Positions 12,801 to 23,242 of a DNA stretch of 64,000 nt are shown here, one piece after another (position 1 is the stretch's first letter; every line of letters begins with the position of its first letter). Location: NCBI GenBank assembly GCA_932521035.1, contig OW051494.1:5380001-5444000 (forward strand), in the 5' to 3' direction. The position numbers and the translations under genes were made by a program. Below the pieces are notes generated by a model. It had not been told where the DNA came from. It ran no database searches and was given only the letters and a program-made list of their open reading frames with translations. The DNA is from Oscheius dolichura. Lineage: Eukaryota > Nematoda > Chromadorea > Rhabditida > Rhabditidae.

Positions 12801-15100
12801 AGTAGATCACCGTATTTGTGCCTCTTCTCGTGTCTTTATTATGGGAAGGGCCGCCCCAAATGGGGGATATGACCCGACACCGCGAGATACGGTCAGCCAG
12901 TCAGTCCTCTCCCTACTCTTTAAAGGGAAGAGACCAATTGAAAAGGTACGGTAGAGACAGCCGTCACTTGCCGGCATTGTGGAGGCGACTCTGGGTCCAA
13001 TTATGACTGACCTCCACTCGGGTCAAGGGGGTTTGTGGCCACTGCACCCACAAACATCCACTGCACTACCTGTACGGTCAGCCAAACACTTATCCGAGTT
13101 GCCTCCTGCCACCAGTCGGCTGCCGTCTCTGTTTGTTCTGCCCTGCATTCTTTCATTGTTCCTCCAAGTTGTTCGAGAGCTCCCTCAATGGATCATACAA
13201 GCACGCCATGCCTAATAATGGCTACTCCCGGTGACGGCTAACCACCGTCTTCAAGGGTTTCATTTGTGGGAAGGGGGGCCTACTGTAGGGTGCGTCTGTA
13301 CCCGGGCCGTCTGCCGCTACCTGTCTCCAAGGAGCATAATCAGCCGCTCCCTCCAAATCGCAGCAAATGGTCACCAAATGCGTAATCCATTATGCGAGGT
13401 CGAGCTTTGAGGGCCTGGTCTGGGTTTCATTAACCTCGATTGGGAGCTCTAGACGCTAATTGCTGGCCATCTTCTTCATCCTCCTCCTCTATACCGTCCT
13501 CTTTAGGTTGTCTCCCTTATGGCTGTAGTCTACTCCCTAGAGAAGAGTCACCCCACCTGGATGGCTGTAACAGTGGCCTAATCCTCTTCGATCAATAAAG
13601 ATCCCAATAGAGAGAGAGAGGCTGATCCCCGGTCATACAACCCACCCTCTGCCACTCCAACCGCTCACGCTCCCCCTCGTCCTACTTCCTCCTCCAAAGG
13701 GCATCCTCCTCGTCCTCCTCCTCTTCTACCTAAATTAGCCCTGAAATATCGAAGGTCGACAGTTGCGATCGATCTTCCTTCCTGCGTCCTTCAGCTCTCA
13801 CCCTTGTGCACATACTCACTTCTCTCTCACCCCCACAGTCAACTTTCTCTCCTCATCACCTAATTTCTCCTTCTTTTTTTTTCTTTTCTTTTCATTTCAA
13901 CATACACCATCTCTCTTTTCTCTTCCCAAATTAATCTAGCCCCCCTAATTTCTCTCTACCAATTCTCTTATAAAATAAGAACAAAGAATGTGGCCCGCTC
14001 CTCTCCGTTCCCACCAAATTCTGAACTCTCATCCCCCCGGTGTTCTTTGGGGGGTGTCCAATCTGCGTGCTTTCTTTCGTTTCCGCTCGTCTGAACCCAT
14101 CGATCACGGCTGATACCTAGTCCCCCCTACAGTATCAGGCTGTATCCAGGAGTCTCTGATTAGATCTGTGTTAATGACCCGGGTGGCCCCCGAGGCCGCG
14201 CCTTCTCTTCTCTCTCCTGACACCTATTTGCACTCTTTTGACGTTGTCTAAAGTCTGGGGGCAGGAGGGGAAACCTTTTAAATTTTGGGATTGAGGCTAC
14301 GTGACCGGGCAAATCAGGCCATGTTCAGCCCTTCTAGAGGGAACCTGTTTCAAAGGGGAAACGAATATTTTGTTTGCTTTTTCTCTCTCAGCACAGCACA
14401 AGTTGTTTCCGATGTTTATCTTTAATAAGGAGACTCTCCGAGCGGTAAGCGTGGACCAATGCCAACCCGGGGTCAGGAGAACTGCAGTCCCTGCACCATT
14501 CCATGAGTCGAAGGTCATCTCCGGGGTCACAAGCCGGTTCGGCTGATTCTGTATCGATTTTCTGACCTCAGTGATTACTGTCTATTGTGTGTCTGCCCTG
14601 GCTGACAGCTTCCGGTCAGCTCTGTTTGAGGGGAGCCGTAAGCGGGTCGGTCAATACCGTACCTACTCTACCCCGGCCCCCTGAGAAGTCGGCGAGAGGG
14701 GCACACAGTGGTTAGGAAGGAAGAGTATATCCGGGGGAGGGGGCGCCTTACCCGGTCCAGGCTCTGATTCAAGTTTTTCTGTCCTGCTTCGGCCGATCGA
14801 TGCGAGTATGATAATGTGCTAAGTTCATGGCTTTGTAGTACTTCCTGTGTCCTTTCGGCCGGCGAACTGAGTCAGCCGCCGCAGAGCCCGACAATACAGC
14901 AATCGCATTGAAACTATGCGCGTTGCCTGATTTTATTACTGCTCTAATCACCTCAACCTCATTACCCCCAACGGGCAGCCACAGCCACCTGCACCCACCT
15001 TCTCTTTTTTCCTCGTTCTCTTCTTTTTATCTTCTTTTCGTCTCTCGTCCTCCTCCTAATCCAGTCAATTCAGATCCAGTCAATTCAGATCCAGGGTGTT
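6821..15100. other. 8.3-kb region without convincing coding sequence
   Basis: No family-recognisable exon was found on either strand. The sequence is GC-moderate and pyrimidine-rich on the + strand, with many CTCCTC and CCCTCC runs and a long CT tract around 13860-13960. Open frames here (for example 8370-8939 and 11079-11552) are low-complexity Pro/Ser/Leu stretches without splice-consistent partners. I saw no tRNA or snRNA. The region ends in a pyrimidine tract and a duplicated splice acceptor just before the CXXC gene, so part of it may be a long first intron or a regulatory domain of that gene. Confidence 0.5.
15059..15094 (+). promoter_or_regulatory. Tandemly duplicated splice-acceptor cluster
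   Basis: A roughly 60-nt pyrimidine tract (14995-15056) is followed by two perfect copies of ATCCAGTCAATTCAG and a third partial copy ATCCAG. This offers five alternative AG acceptors within 33 nt, the last six bases before the ATG at 15101. It marks the 5' boundary of the first recognisable exon of the CXXC gene and could serve cis-splicing from an upstream exon or spliced-leader trans-splicing. Confidence 0.5.
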
Positions 15101-16472
15101 ATGAACACTCTGATGCAGATGGGTCCGATGGTAGTCATGGAAAATGGGCACAACGGACACCCAATGCATCACGCTCCCTTCCCCCAACCGTCTCAGCATA
15201 TGCAGCACAGCACCCCCATCACATCTTCGATGAACCGCTCCCAGAGGTTAGAAATATGTCAATGTGCAGTCGATACCATCTCTCTCATGGCTTTACGACC
15301 CCATTCGGCAATTCTCGGACACCCCCATTGACCCTGTCCCTTTCAGATGCGGAATATGCAAAGGATGCCAGTGCAAGCCCTGTGGACAGTGCACCTACTG
15401 CCAGGACTCGCCGCAGTTCGGCGGCCCGGGGGTCAAGAAGCAGAGCTGTATCGAGAGGAGATGTCTACGCGTGCTGGAGAACAGGCTACAGGTACGGTCT
15501 GCCCCTTCGGTATCCCCGTCACTCGCAGCACCTGGTGGAATTTGATTACGCGACAGCTGCTCGAGTTGCGCACTTGAGGGCTCAATTGGGTGTCAGAGCT
15601 ATTCTCGGAGGGCGGCGGGGGCCGGACAAGGAAACTTTCCCGAATAACTCGAGGCTTACAGAGAGACGCGCCGACATTCAAGGCCCGGGTGGGGTGTAAC
15701 CAGTGCGAGGACTGCCGGATGCAGGACTGTCAGATATGTCTCGTCTGCCTAGACAAACGGTAACTCGTCCTCCCCTTTTTTGGCTGACGAGGATTTCTAG
15801 GTTTTTTGATAATCGCTATATGACGGGTGCGATGTGCGCCAAGAAACGATGCAATAATGCACAGTCGATAGAATTACCGGCCCAGTCACCCCAGGGCATG
15901 CACGACTTCCAGCAGAGACAGGCCCAGAAGAGGTCATACGAGCAGCCGCCGCCCATCCATTTCGAGATGAAAAGGAGGGTCGAGATGGGATACAACGGAA
16001 TGCCCGTACAGGTGGGAGGACATCGGACACGGATTAGAGACAGCCGTTTCAGCAAGGACCCCCGCCCCAAGGGCCGCCTCAAGGACATCCCCCCACAAAT
16101 GGACGCGTCCTCACAATGAACCCCTCCGTCAATTACGGTAACTAGTCCCTCTTATGTGATGAGAGATCTCCAGTTTTAGTGACAGAATTCCCCGGGATGG
16201 CCCCCCGGATGGCGATGCCGATGCAGATGTCCCACCCGTCCCAGCAGGCCCCTCAACCCCAGATGGCCTGTCCGCCGTCCCTCAACGACCAGACCTACCT
16301 CCTGCCCAGCCAGTTCGGCAATAGTCCCCAACCCGTCGACTTCTACGAAGTGAAGCCGTTCGACATGAAGCCCTACCACATAGAGGAGATCCCGACACAT
16401 CCGGGCGACCCGTTCATCCCGCCGAGTTACGTGCCGGAGATGAAGAACGCGGTGGTGTTGCAGCCGCTGTAA
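15101..16472 (+). CDS. Tandem CXXC zinc-finger protein
   Basis: CXXC fingers bind two zinc ions each and usually recognise CpG DNA. Exons: 15101-15246, 15347-15491, 15662-15759, 15801-16011, 16053-16137 and 16180-16472. A Met/His/Pro-rich N-terminus leads into finger 1 (about 15345-15470: CGICKGC, CGQCTYC, FGGPGVKKQSC, RRC). This is a canonical CXXC with the KFGG-like DNA-binding loop and KKQ. Finger 2 (about 15680-15870: CNQCEDC, CQICLVC, C, KKRC) keeps the eight cysteines but has no FGG and KKQ loop, so its DNA binding may be weak or different. The C-terminal half is rich in Pro, Met and Gln with no recognised domain. There is no methyltransferase, SET, PHD, JmjC or F-box. Two introns (about 100 and 170 nt) are long for this window. 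The start Met is the first available; upstream exons are possible. Confidence 0.8.
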
Positions 16473-17405
16473 CTGCTCGTCCGGTCTCCTCCGCTAGGCA
16501 TCGATCCCTCCTACTGTGATATCCCATTCGGATGTTCTGTCTCCTCTCTCTAGGTATCAATCTGTGACCCGATGGGCCGACTTGTGCAAGCCCGTTCCCA
16601 GCTAACTTTCTAACGCGTCAGGGACTATTATTCTTATATTTCTCCGTGCAATGTCCTCCTCCTCCTCCTCCTCCTCCCAAGTGCTGAGCTTCCTTCCCTC
16701 TCTCCTTTGTCACGTGTTTTATCATTGTTGTGGGAGCCCCAGCAGCAATACCCTCCCTAGTGCCTTGTCCCCTCCCTCCCCCACATCGACCAATCATAAT
16801 ATCCAGAGATCTATTCCCCCCGTACGACCCCCTCTCTCTGTAAAAAGCATAATATTCTCTCCTCCTTTGTCGTCCGTCATTTTGCGAGGTGCCTTACGAC
16901 GGCGATCCAAACCGTCTAGAGATTGATTTGATTGATTTGTGAGGTTCTGAGACTTCTTGGTGTCTGATCTTAAATGTCTATTTTATATAAAATATATAAA
17001 TATACACCTTCGTCTCTTTTATTTTAATTGAGAGGGCCGAGAGTAGCCGGGAGGCAGGGGCACATCACCGAGGAGACTGTCACCTATATATATCATGGAT
17101 TCAATTCATCCAGCCATAAGCGTAGCCAACGTTTCCCTCATCTGAATGTCCAGACACATAGACGAGGACTCTCTGCTTACTTCTTCCCTTCACAAGACAT
17201 TTGTAAAATAAAATATTGCCATAAAACAGTGACTGTATTATCTTAATAGAGACTTCCTGGGTTATCTCTGTTTGGCTACACGTGGCTCAGCTAGGCACAC
17301 GAACATCTCGTCGTGGTCTTTTTCTCTCCTGCCAATGTGCTAATCTTCCCTAGTCTCTCCTTTTTGTAGTAAGTCCTTTCTGTCCTCCCTGATAATGGCC
17401 CCAGG
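16473..17405. other. Intergenic, low complexity
   Basis: 3' flank of the CXXC gene followed by a CTCCTC run near 16650-16678 and an AT-rich patch with TATA-like steps near 16980-17010. No ORF with protein-like composition on either strand. Confidence 0.4.
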
Positions 17406-18861
17406 ATGTTACACGGGCCATTCAAGGCCCTCCTAGTCAGCGGGTTCCTCTTCACCGTCTTCCTCTACTACTCCAATCTCAGCGACTCCTTCGGTATCCA
17501 CCAAGCACTCCTTCCCAAACGACAGGTTCCCCCTTCTGCTTCTCCTGCTAAACGAGAATATTAGAGCTGGAAAGAGGTCTCGAAGCGAGAGCGGCCTCTC
17601 TTCCTCTGGTGGACGAGGTTCCATGGCCGGCTCAATGACCTGACCCTCCTCAAACCCCTGCAGAACTGTACCTTTCAGTGTGACTTTACTGGCAACAGAT
17701 CGTAGGGTGGATGAGGGGCATGAGCTCTGGTTTAGACTGTTGAACGAGGCCAGTGTGGTGGTGTATCACGGCTGCGACCTGAGGGAGGACGACCTGCCCG
17801 AGACGGAGGACTGGCAGATCAAGCTCTTCCTCATGTTGGAGTCTCCCGGGCGGAGGAACCACTTCTACAATTACTGGACACAGGTCCATCCTCCGTCTAC
17901 TTCATATTGACTGTCTACAGATCCCGATGAATTACTTCAACGCGACAATTACTTACCGAAAGGACTCCGACTATTGGCTGCCGTACTTCACCCTCCCCCG
18001 ACTGAGTCCTGAACTGCCGTCTTTCTCGGAGAAAGAGGTGAGCAATCTCTTTTATATGTTATTAGATAAGGGACAGGTAGACGAGGCTGTCAAGAAAAAG
18101 ACAAACGGCTCGTTCTCGTTGATCTCCCACTGCTGGGCCGGCAGCAACCGCGACGGTATTATCAAGAAAATGACGGAATTCACAAATGTTACACGGTAAC
18201 TACATAAGAGAGATATATAAAAAGGTTTTAAGATACGGGAAGTGTGGCAAGGGATGCAACAAGGAGTGCGAACAGAAGGCAATCGGTCGGTTCAGCTGGC
18301 CACCCTTTGATGTCGTTCGCCTTTAGAGTCTTTCCACTTTTTCCTAGCCTTTGAGAATACCGTGTGCGAGCAGTATGTGACCGAGAAGTTTGGCCGGTTC
18401 AAAAATCTCATAGGTAGGTGAATTTCTTACTGTAAATGGCGTGTCTCCTAGTCCCAGTGACCCTGAAGCGATCACTTGTGCCGGATTTTGTGCCGGCCGA
18501 CGCCTTCATCGCTGTCGACGACTTCTGTTCAGTTGAGGCCTTCTCCAATCATTTGAACTACCTCATGAAGAACAAGACGGCCTACAAGAGGTACTCTTCC
18601 CTCCATGTTTCTCTCCTCTTCACCAATTTCAGTTATTTCTCTTGGACGAAGACACACTCCTACGCGAATGGAGAGGCCACGATGTGTAAGATCTGCGAGG
18701 ATTTGCACATGAACCGGGTCAAGACCCGGGACTATTCGGAGTACCCCAACATCCTTAAGTACTTCCCCTCTGGCCAGTGCGACTTCTCTTTTGGGGGTCG
18801 GATAGTGAAGGATCGCTGTGAGAAGACGACAACTGCTCGGCCGAATAGCAACCGATCGTAA
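17406..18861 (+). CDS. Alpha-1,3-fucosyltransferase, GT10 family
   Basis: GT10 enzymes move fucose from GDP-fucose onto GlcNAc or related sugars in the Golgi. Exons: 17406-17525, 17565-17701, 17736-17883, 17921-18037, 18077-18195, 18233-18285, 18327-18413, 18452-18590 and 18633-18861, giving about 380 residues. The ATG at 17406 opens a short cytoplasmic tail and a type II membrane anchor (ALLVSGFLFTVFLYYSNL). The donor-binding signature FLAFENTVCEQYVTEKF lies at about 18340-18400, preceded by the YGKCGKGC block and followed by VPADAFIAVDDF. The tail is Cys-rich (MCKICEDL). An ATG at 17394 opens a different frame and stops at once, so I chose 17406. The acceptor specificity cannot be read from sequence. 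Confidence 0.92.
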
Positions 18862-18895
18862 CCAGTGCCAATACGAGTACTTCCTTTTATTGTAA

Positions 18896-19160
18896 CTATG
18901 ACTGGATTAGACAAATGACCTCCGTCTCAGAATACTCCTCCTCCAGCCTCTTATTGTATGTTCCGATGTGTCCCCCATCCACCTCTCGCTGTTCATGTCC
19001 TGTATCGTCTTGGCCTCCGCGTCCTCGTCCTCTCTTACCCCCATCCGGTACATAAAATGCTTTCCCAAATAGTCTCACTGATAGCTCGGCACATGTGCCA
19101 TTTCTGAAAGTAGAATAAAGAAGAAATTTTCCCTTCCAAAATGATTCGCTCCCCATTTTG
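18896..19160 (-). pseudogene. Degenerate fragment of a GT49 glycosyltransferase (last exons)
   Basis: The minus strand reads a diverged copy of the C-terminal exons of the GT49 gene at 26492-27805. AHVPSYQ, stop, DYLGKHFMYRM corresponds to the segment CRAGYRWDLLGEHFMYRM there, followed by an acidic/basic stretch ending QDMNSER that parallels EEMNRER. A TGA falls inside the conserved block and the splice frame afterwards is lost. No upstream exons of the family are present nearby, so this is a partial, non-functional duplicate. Confidence 0.75.
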
Positions 19161-19222
19161 TAAACTTTTAAAAGGGGATAATCCCCCCAGCGATCATTTC
19201 AAGCTGCTTCTCGTCTCCGCCA

Positions 19223-20099
19223 ATGTCGGTAAAATCGGACCGGATCGACTCGGAAGCCCAAGATAGTCGGCTGATTGAAGCGCCGACTATCTTGGGCTAC
19301 CGATCCAGTCAACTGGGAGCCGGCTGCCCTGATCCCGGCTCAGAGTCTCGATTGGGCTGACCTCAGTCCCTACAGTAGCCGGGTGAGCAAGGTCGTAGCA
19401 GCAGGAAGCAGTAGCAAGAAGAAGAAGTCCAAGAGGACTCCCTCTTCTTTTAAGGTGGGTTATTCTATTGGACAGCAGAGTGGACGGCTTCTAGACAGCG
19501 ATGTCGGCCAGTGGACAGACAGCCAAGGTCAGCACGGCCAATTCGACTGGCAAAGCCAATACGACCCGCAGCTCGGCGCAGAAGTCGGGAATGGCCTCGA
19601 CGCAGCAACAGACGGTAGGCACCTCTACCCTGAAGACCGACGGACTGGCCTCGACGCAGACGACCCCCGTCTTCACCGCGAGTACCCAGAAGTCGACGAA
19701 CCCGCTCCTCTCCAGCGAGTTCAGCTTGAAGCTGAGCAAGGAGAATATGAACGTGATCAAGGCAGACTTCGTCAAGAGATTCGCCCCTAATGGGGAGGAC
19801 CTGACAGAGGAGAAACAGACGGCCCTGACGACCCTCGAAGTCTACAGCAGCCATCTGGAGACCCGGCTGAGGGAGTGCGGCCAGTATTTGGACGAGATGC
19901 TCGGAGAGGCTGTGTGATGATTCACGAGGCCCGGAAGGCGATGGAGCAGATCGTCTCAATGAGAATTATCACCGTGGAGGAGATGATGGTGTCGCCGGAC
20001 TTCGAGAGGCTCGCCGTCGCCGGCCAGCACGACGTGATCACCATCCACTCGCTGAGCAATGTCGTCCGTAAGATCCTCAATAGCAGGAGGACGGCCTAG
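19223..20099 (+). CDS. Unrecognised helical protein; frame break near 19912
   Basis: I do not recognise this gene. A frame runs from about 19281 to 19454, then by a 40-nt intron (19455-19494) into 19495-19911, and resumes in another frame to the stop at 20097. The only ATG compatible with the first segment is at 19223, via a 6-nt exon and an intron 19229-19280; this start is doubtful. An alternative first reading from the same ATG stops within 50 codons. The product has a Lys/Ser-rich start (SSSKKKKSKRTPSS), a Thr/Ser/Gln-rich linker, then an amphipathic helical region (KRFAPNGEDLTEEKQTAL, LETRLRECGQYLDEML and ITVEEMMVSPDFERLA). The change of frame is either a 38-nt intron 19912-19949 with a poor pyrimidine tract, or a +1 frameshift. 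The sequence between (IHEARKAMEQ) reads like protein, which favours a frameshift or assembly error. Confidence 0.5.
19255..19298. repeat. Perfect 17-bp inverted repeat (hairpin)
   Basis: AGCCCAAGATAGTCGGC at 19255-19271 is exactly complementary to 19282-19298, separated by a 10-nt loop. It lies at the beginning of the following gene and, in my model, the loop holds the 3' splice site of its first intron. Confidence 0.85.
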
Positions 20100-20640
20100 A
20101 GTCGACGCGTGTGTCCGCATTTTCGAATAAATATAAAGATTACATCCGTCGTTTTTATATTCTGAAGTTCCGGTTTTTCTATTCGATTCTAGTCTTCAAC
20201 CTATTTGCATCTCATCGTCCAATTCTTGCTGAACATCCCAAGAGCTTTTGTAGCCCTAGGCCGTGTTGGGTAGAGCTGCCCCCCTCCCCCTTCAAATAAC
20301 TCACGAGAGGAGACAGTTAATGTTTATTGGAAATGTTTTTACATTGGACGATAAGGGGTGGAGATTGCCAGGGCATTGTGGAGTTCGTATGTTTTATATT
20401 TTTTCGGGTCCCTGCTCATGGCCCGACTGCGCTGCGGATATAGGGCAGCAGTGAAATCACATGTAAACTGTCCTCAAAGCAGCGTGAGGGAAGCGAGGGA
20501 AGCCAGAAAAGGAGAATGGAAGCGTCGCTTGAAACGAGGATAGTTTCCGCTTTTTTAGGGTATATAGCTTCCCTTAGCTCGACATCATTCTCCTTTTTCG
20601 TTGATCACTCCTCGTCACCTACTTCTACTCTCCTCTAACG
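20100..20640. other. Upstream region of innexin gene
   Basis: No coding sequence seen. TATATA at 20561 lies about 75 nt before the innexin ATG and is a plausible core promoter. An AT-rich stretch at 20125-20190 is the 3' flank of the preceding gene (AATAAA-like AATAAATATAAA at 20125). Confidence 0.45.
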
Positions 20641-21966
20641 ATGATAAATATTCCCTTTCTCCAAGGATTTATCGACGATAAACTCAAGAAGAATACGGTA
20701 AGTCTTACTCTTCCCTTCTCCATTTTTGAACCCCAATGTGTTTCAGGTAGCGGACTGGGTCGACCATCTAAACTATTACGTGACCTTCTACCTGCTGGGC
20801 TTCTTCGCGGTGGCCATGGCTAGCAAACAATATTTCGGGACTCCCATCCAGTGCTGGGCGCCGAGCGAGTTCAAGAAGGGATGGATAGAATACGCCGAGG
20901 ACTACTGCTTCATCGCCAACTCCTACCACGTGCCGTTCGACCAGTTCCATCTGCCGAAACGCGGAGACCCGGCCCGCGGAGATCACCACAGCTACTACCG
21001 ATGGGTGCCCATCATGCTGGCTCTACAGGTAGTCGCTACCGTATCCCGAGACATCTCACTTCCTTTTTAGGCCATCTGCTTCTTCCTGCCGAACTACTTC
21101 TGGTCTCATATGCAGCGGCAGACGGCCATCAACCCGGAGGGATTCATCGAGGAGGCGGAGAAGGTCTCGAAGCTGTTCGGACGCGATAAGAAGAAGGAGA
21201 TCGGTACTCTGGCGGACAAGATCCTCCACGCCTTGTCTGGCTTTCGGGAGGGCTCGTTCCTCGGGGGGAGACTGGCCGGCCTCCTCTACCTCCTGACCAA
21301 GGCCCTCTACGTCCTCAACATCTACCTACAGTACCTCATCCTCACGACTTTTCTCGGCGAGAACTACATCCACTGGGGATACAACGTCAGTTTCTATTTC
21401 TCCTCTTTTAACTCAGCCCAATCCAGATGGCCTCCAACCTGTACCACAGCATCGAAGAGGAGGACTCGGCCGTCTTCCCCCGGGTCATTATGTGCGACTT
21501 CAAGATCCGGACGATCGCCAACCCGAAGCCGTACACCATCCAGTGTGTCCTGATGATGAATTACATCAACGAGAAGCTCTACTTTGTCCTCTATTTCTGG
21601 TTCGCCTTCCTCGGAATTGTCAACGTCCTCAGCTGCCTCTACCAGCTCGCCATGGTCCTTGTGCCCTGGTTCCAATCGAGGAGAGTCCGTAAGGCTTTGG
21701 CTGTCAATCAGGTGGGTATGCTTTGCTTTTTACATTTCAGTGGCTTGTCCTGTTAGTGTTCCAAGAGTTCTCAAAAACAATTTCAGCCTTCGAAAGCCGT
21801 GTCCAAATTCGTGACGGACGAGCTTCGCCCAGATGGGGCCCTCCTGCTCGGCTTCATCTCCAGCGACGTCGGCAGCCTCTTCTCCTCCCAGCTGGCCAAT
21901 GCCATGTTCCGCAAATACAAAACAGAAAGCGGCCTTTTCCTAGATCAAAGCTCCCCTCTTATTTAA
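20641..21966 (+). CDS. Innexin gap-junction protein
   Basis: Innexins are four-pass membrane proteins forming invertebrate gap junctions and hemichannels. Exons 20641-20697, 20747-21028, 21071-21385, 21427-21711 and 21787-21966 give 372 residues, the normal size. TM1 is about residues 26-46. Extracellular loop 1 has the paired cysteines in PIQCWAPSEFKKGWIEYAEDYC. The family signature YYQW appears as YYRWVPIML at the start of TM2. TM3 is LLTKALYVLNIYLQYLILTTF. Loop 2 carries cysteines in VIMCDF and TIQCVLMM, and TM4 is LYFVLYFWFAFLGIVNVL. The C-terminus is a short cytoplasmic tail. The Q to R change in YYQW is notable but seen in divergent members as far as I recall. All landmarks are intact. 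Confidence 0.95.
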
Positions 21967-22363
21967 TTCCATTGATATTGTGTGACAAACATTTAATAAA
22001 CCTAGTCCTCCAGAAACCTTGTCCAGTTCGCAGTCACCAAGTCCCATTGATAGCCAGCTCGACGCTTCTGAAATTATCCTACCCCCTCTAATAGGGAGAG
22101 GTCTGTCTGCCGGCCGGTATGATTACGAGTTCTCGTATTATAACTATGCCTGGACGAGGAAAATAGCCACTTGAACCGGTAGGTAGGAAGTGAGAGGAGG
22201 AGGGCGACAAAAAACAGATAAAACGGGTACGGTTCAAAAAATAGAAACCATGGAAGAAGCTATTGAGCATGAAGCAAAAGAGCCTCGTCAGAATGGAACA
22301 AAGATCATGAAATTGAAAAATATCAGAAGAGAGAAAAGGGAAGACGTCGCATTCAACTGTTTA
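21967..22363. other. Convergent intergenic region
   Basis: Lies between the 3' ends of the innexin (+) and the kinase fragment (-). AATAAA at 21994 can serve the innexin transcript. No other structure seen. Confidence 0.4.
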
Positions 22364-22990
22364 TTAATATCTATTGAACTTTTTGGATCCGAGAGTCCGC
22401 TTCTTCCTCGACTGGACCTCCTTGACGCTCTTCTGCCGATCCTTCTTGACCGGCTCCGAGGACTTGGCCGTCGTCTCGTTGGAGTAGGCCGACATCGTGT
22501 TCTCCTTCGACGGGATCTTCCTCGGGCCCTTGCCTTTGGGAGTGACGCTCTTGTAGAAGTCGTCGGCCGGGTGCTCCCTCGACGAGGCCTGGGCCGTGTT
22601 CTCCGTCTTCGTCGTCTGCATGGTGCTGCTGTCCTGTGCTTGATATTCGGACATCTTCGACTCCGTCATGAGAATCTCCATAAATCGGACCACGTCGCCC
22701 ATGTTGCATCTTTTCTGGCTGTCCAGCTGGTAGATCTTCGTCTCGACAAAGTCCTTCAACTTGGCCGGACACTCCTCGGCCAGGGACAGAAACTCGCCCG
22801 AGGTGACTTTCCTCTTCGTCTCGGCGTTGCCCACGCCGTCCCAGGGCTCCTTCCCGTTGGCGAAGACCTCCCATACCAGGACGCCGTAGCTGTAGACGTC
22901 GGTCTTCATGCTGAAGACGAGGTCCTTGATCGTCTCGGGAGACAGCCACTTGATTGGAAATTTAACACCGGACTTTCCTTGACTTTCTTC
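22364..22990 (-). pseudogene. Protein tyrosine kinase, C-terminal half only
   Basis: The minus strand encodes subdomains VIII-XI of a tyrosine kinase domain: PIKWLSPETI (the Tyr-kinase form of the APE motif), DVYSYGVLVWEVFANG, then the C-lobe ending near KRCNMGDVVRFMEIL. A basic, Ser/Thr-rich tail of about 85 residues ends KKFNRY. The layout resembles the Fer-like kinases that are numerous in nematodes. Upstream of the activation segment the frame hits a TGA at 22991, and no exon with the ATP-binding loop, VAxK or HRDLA motif is visible in the next several hundred bases. An ATG at 23020-23030 opens a different frame. It therefore looks like a 5'-truncated duplicate. A missed distant exon beyond the repeat cluster cannot be excluded. 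Confidence 0.75.
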
Positions 22991-23242
22991 TCATCGCCTC
23001 CGAGTTGCTCGCGGTCCGTTGCCATCTAGATCAGCCGTGGAAAGCGTGGGAAACAGCAGACAATGACTGACTGCCCCGTCCTGCCCCTAATCCCCGTTTC
23101 GCTTTTCGTGTTAAGGCTTGACTGTGGCAAGAACAGGGCAAAACAAAGCAACGTTATTTTGGTTAAGGATGAGCAGCCAAGGAAATGGAGTCATTGAGAC
23201 GGGCATATTGACCAGATCAGATCATACGTATAGTGAATGCCA

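Noticed and set aside
14908-15699. 263-codon plus-strand frame through the CXXC region
   Set aside because: Reads a different frame through the introns and exons of the CXXC gene; the zinc-finger cysteines are in another frame.
22190-23029. 279-codon plus-strand open frame
   Set aside because: Antisense to the tyrosine kinase fragment. Its Leu/Arg/Val repetition is what GC-rich kinase codons give in reverse.
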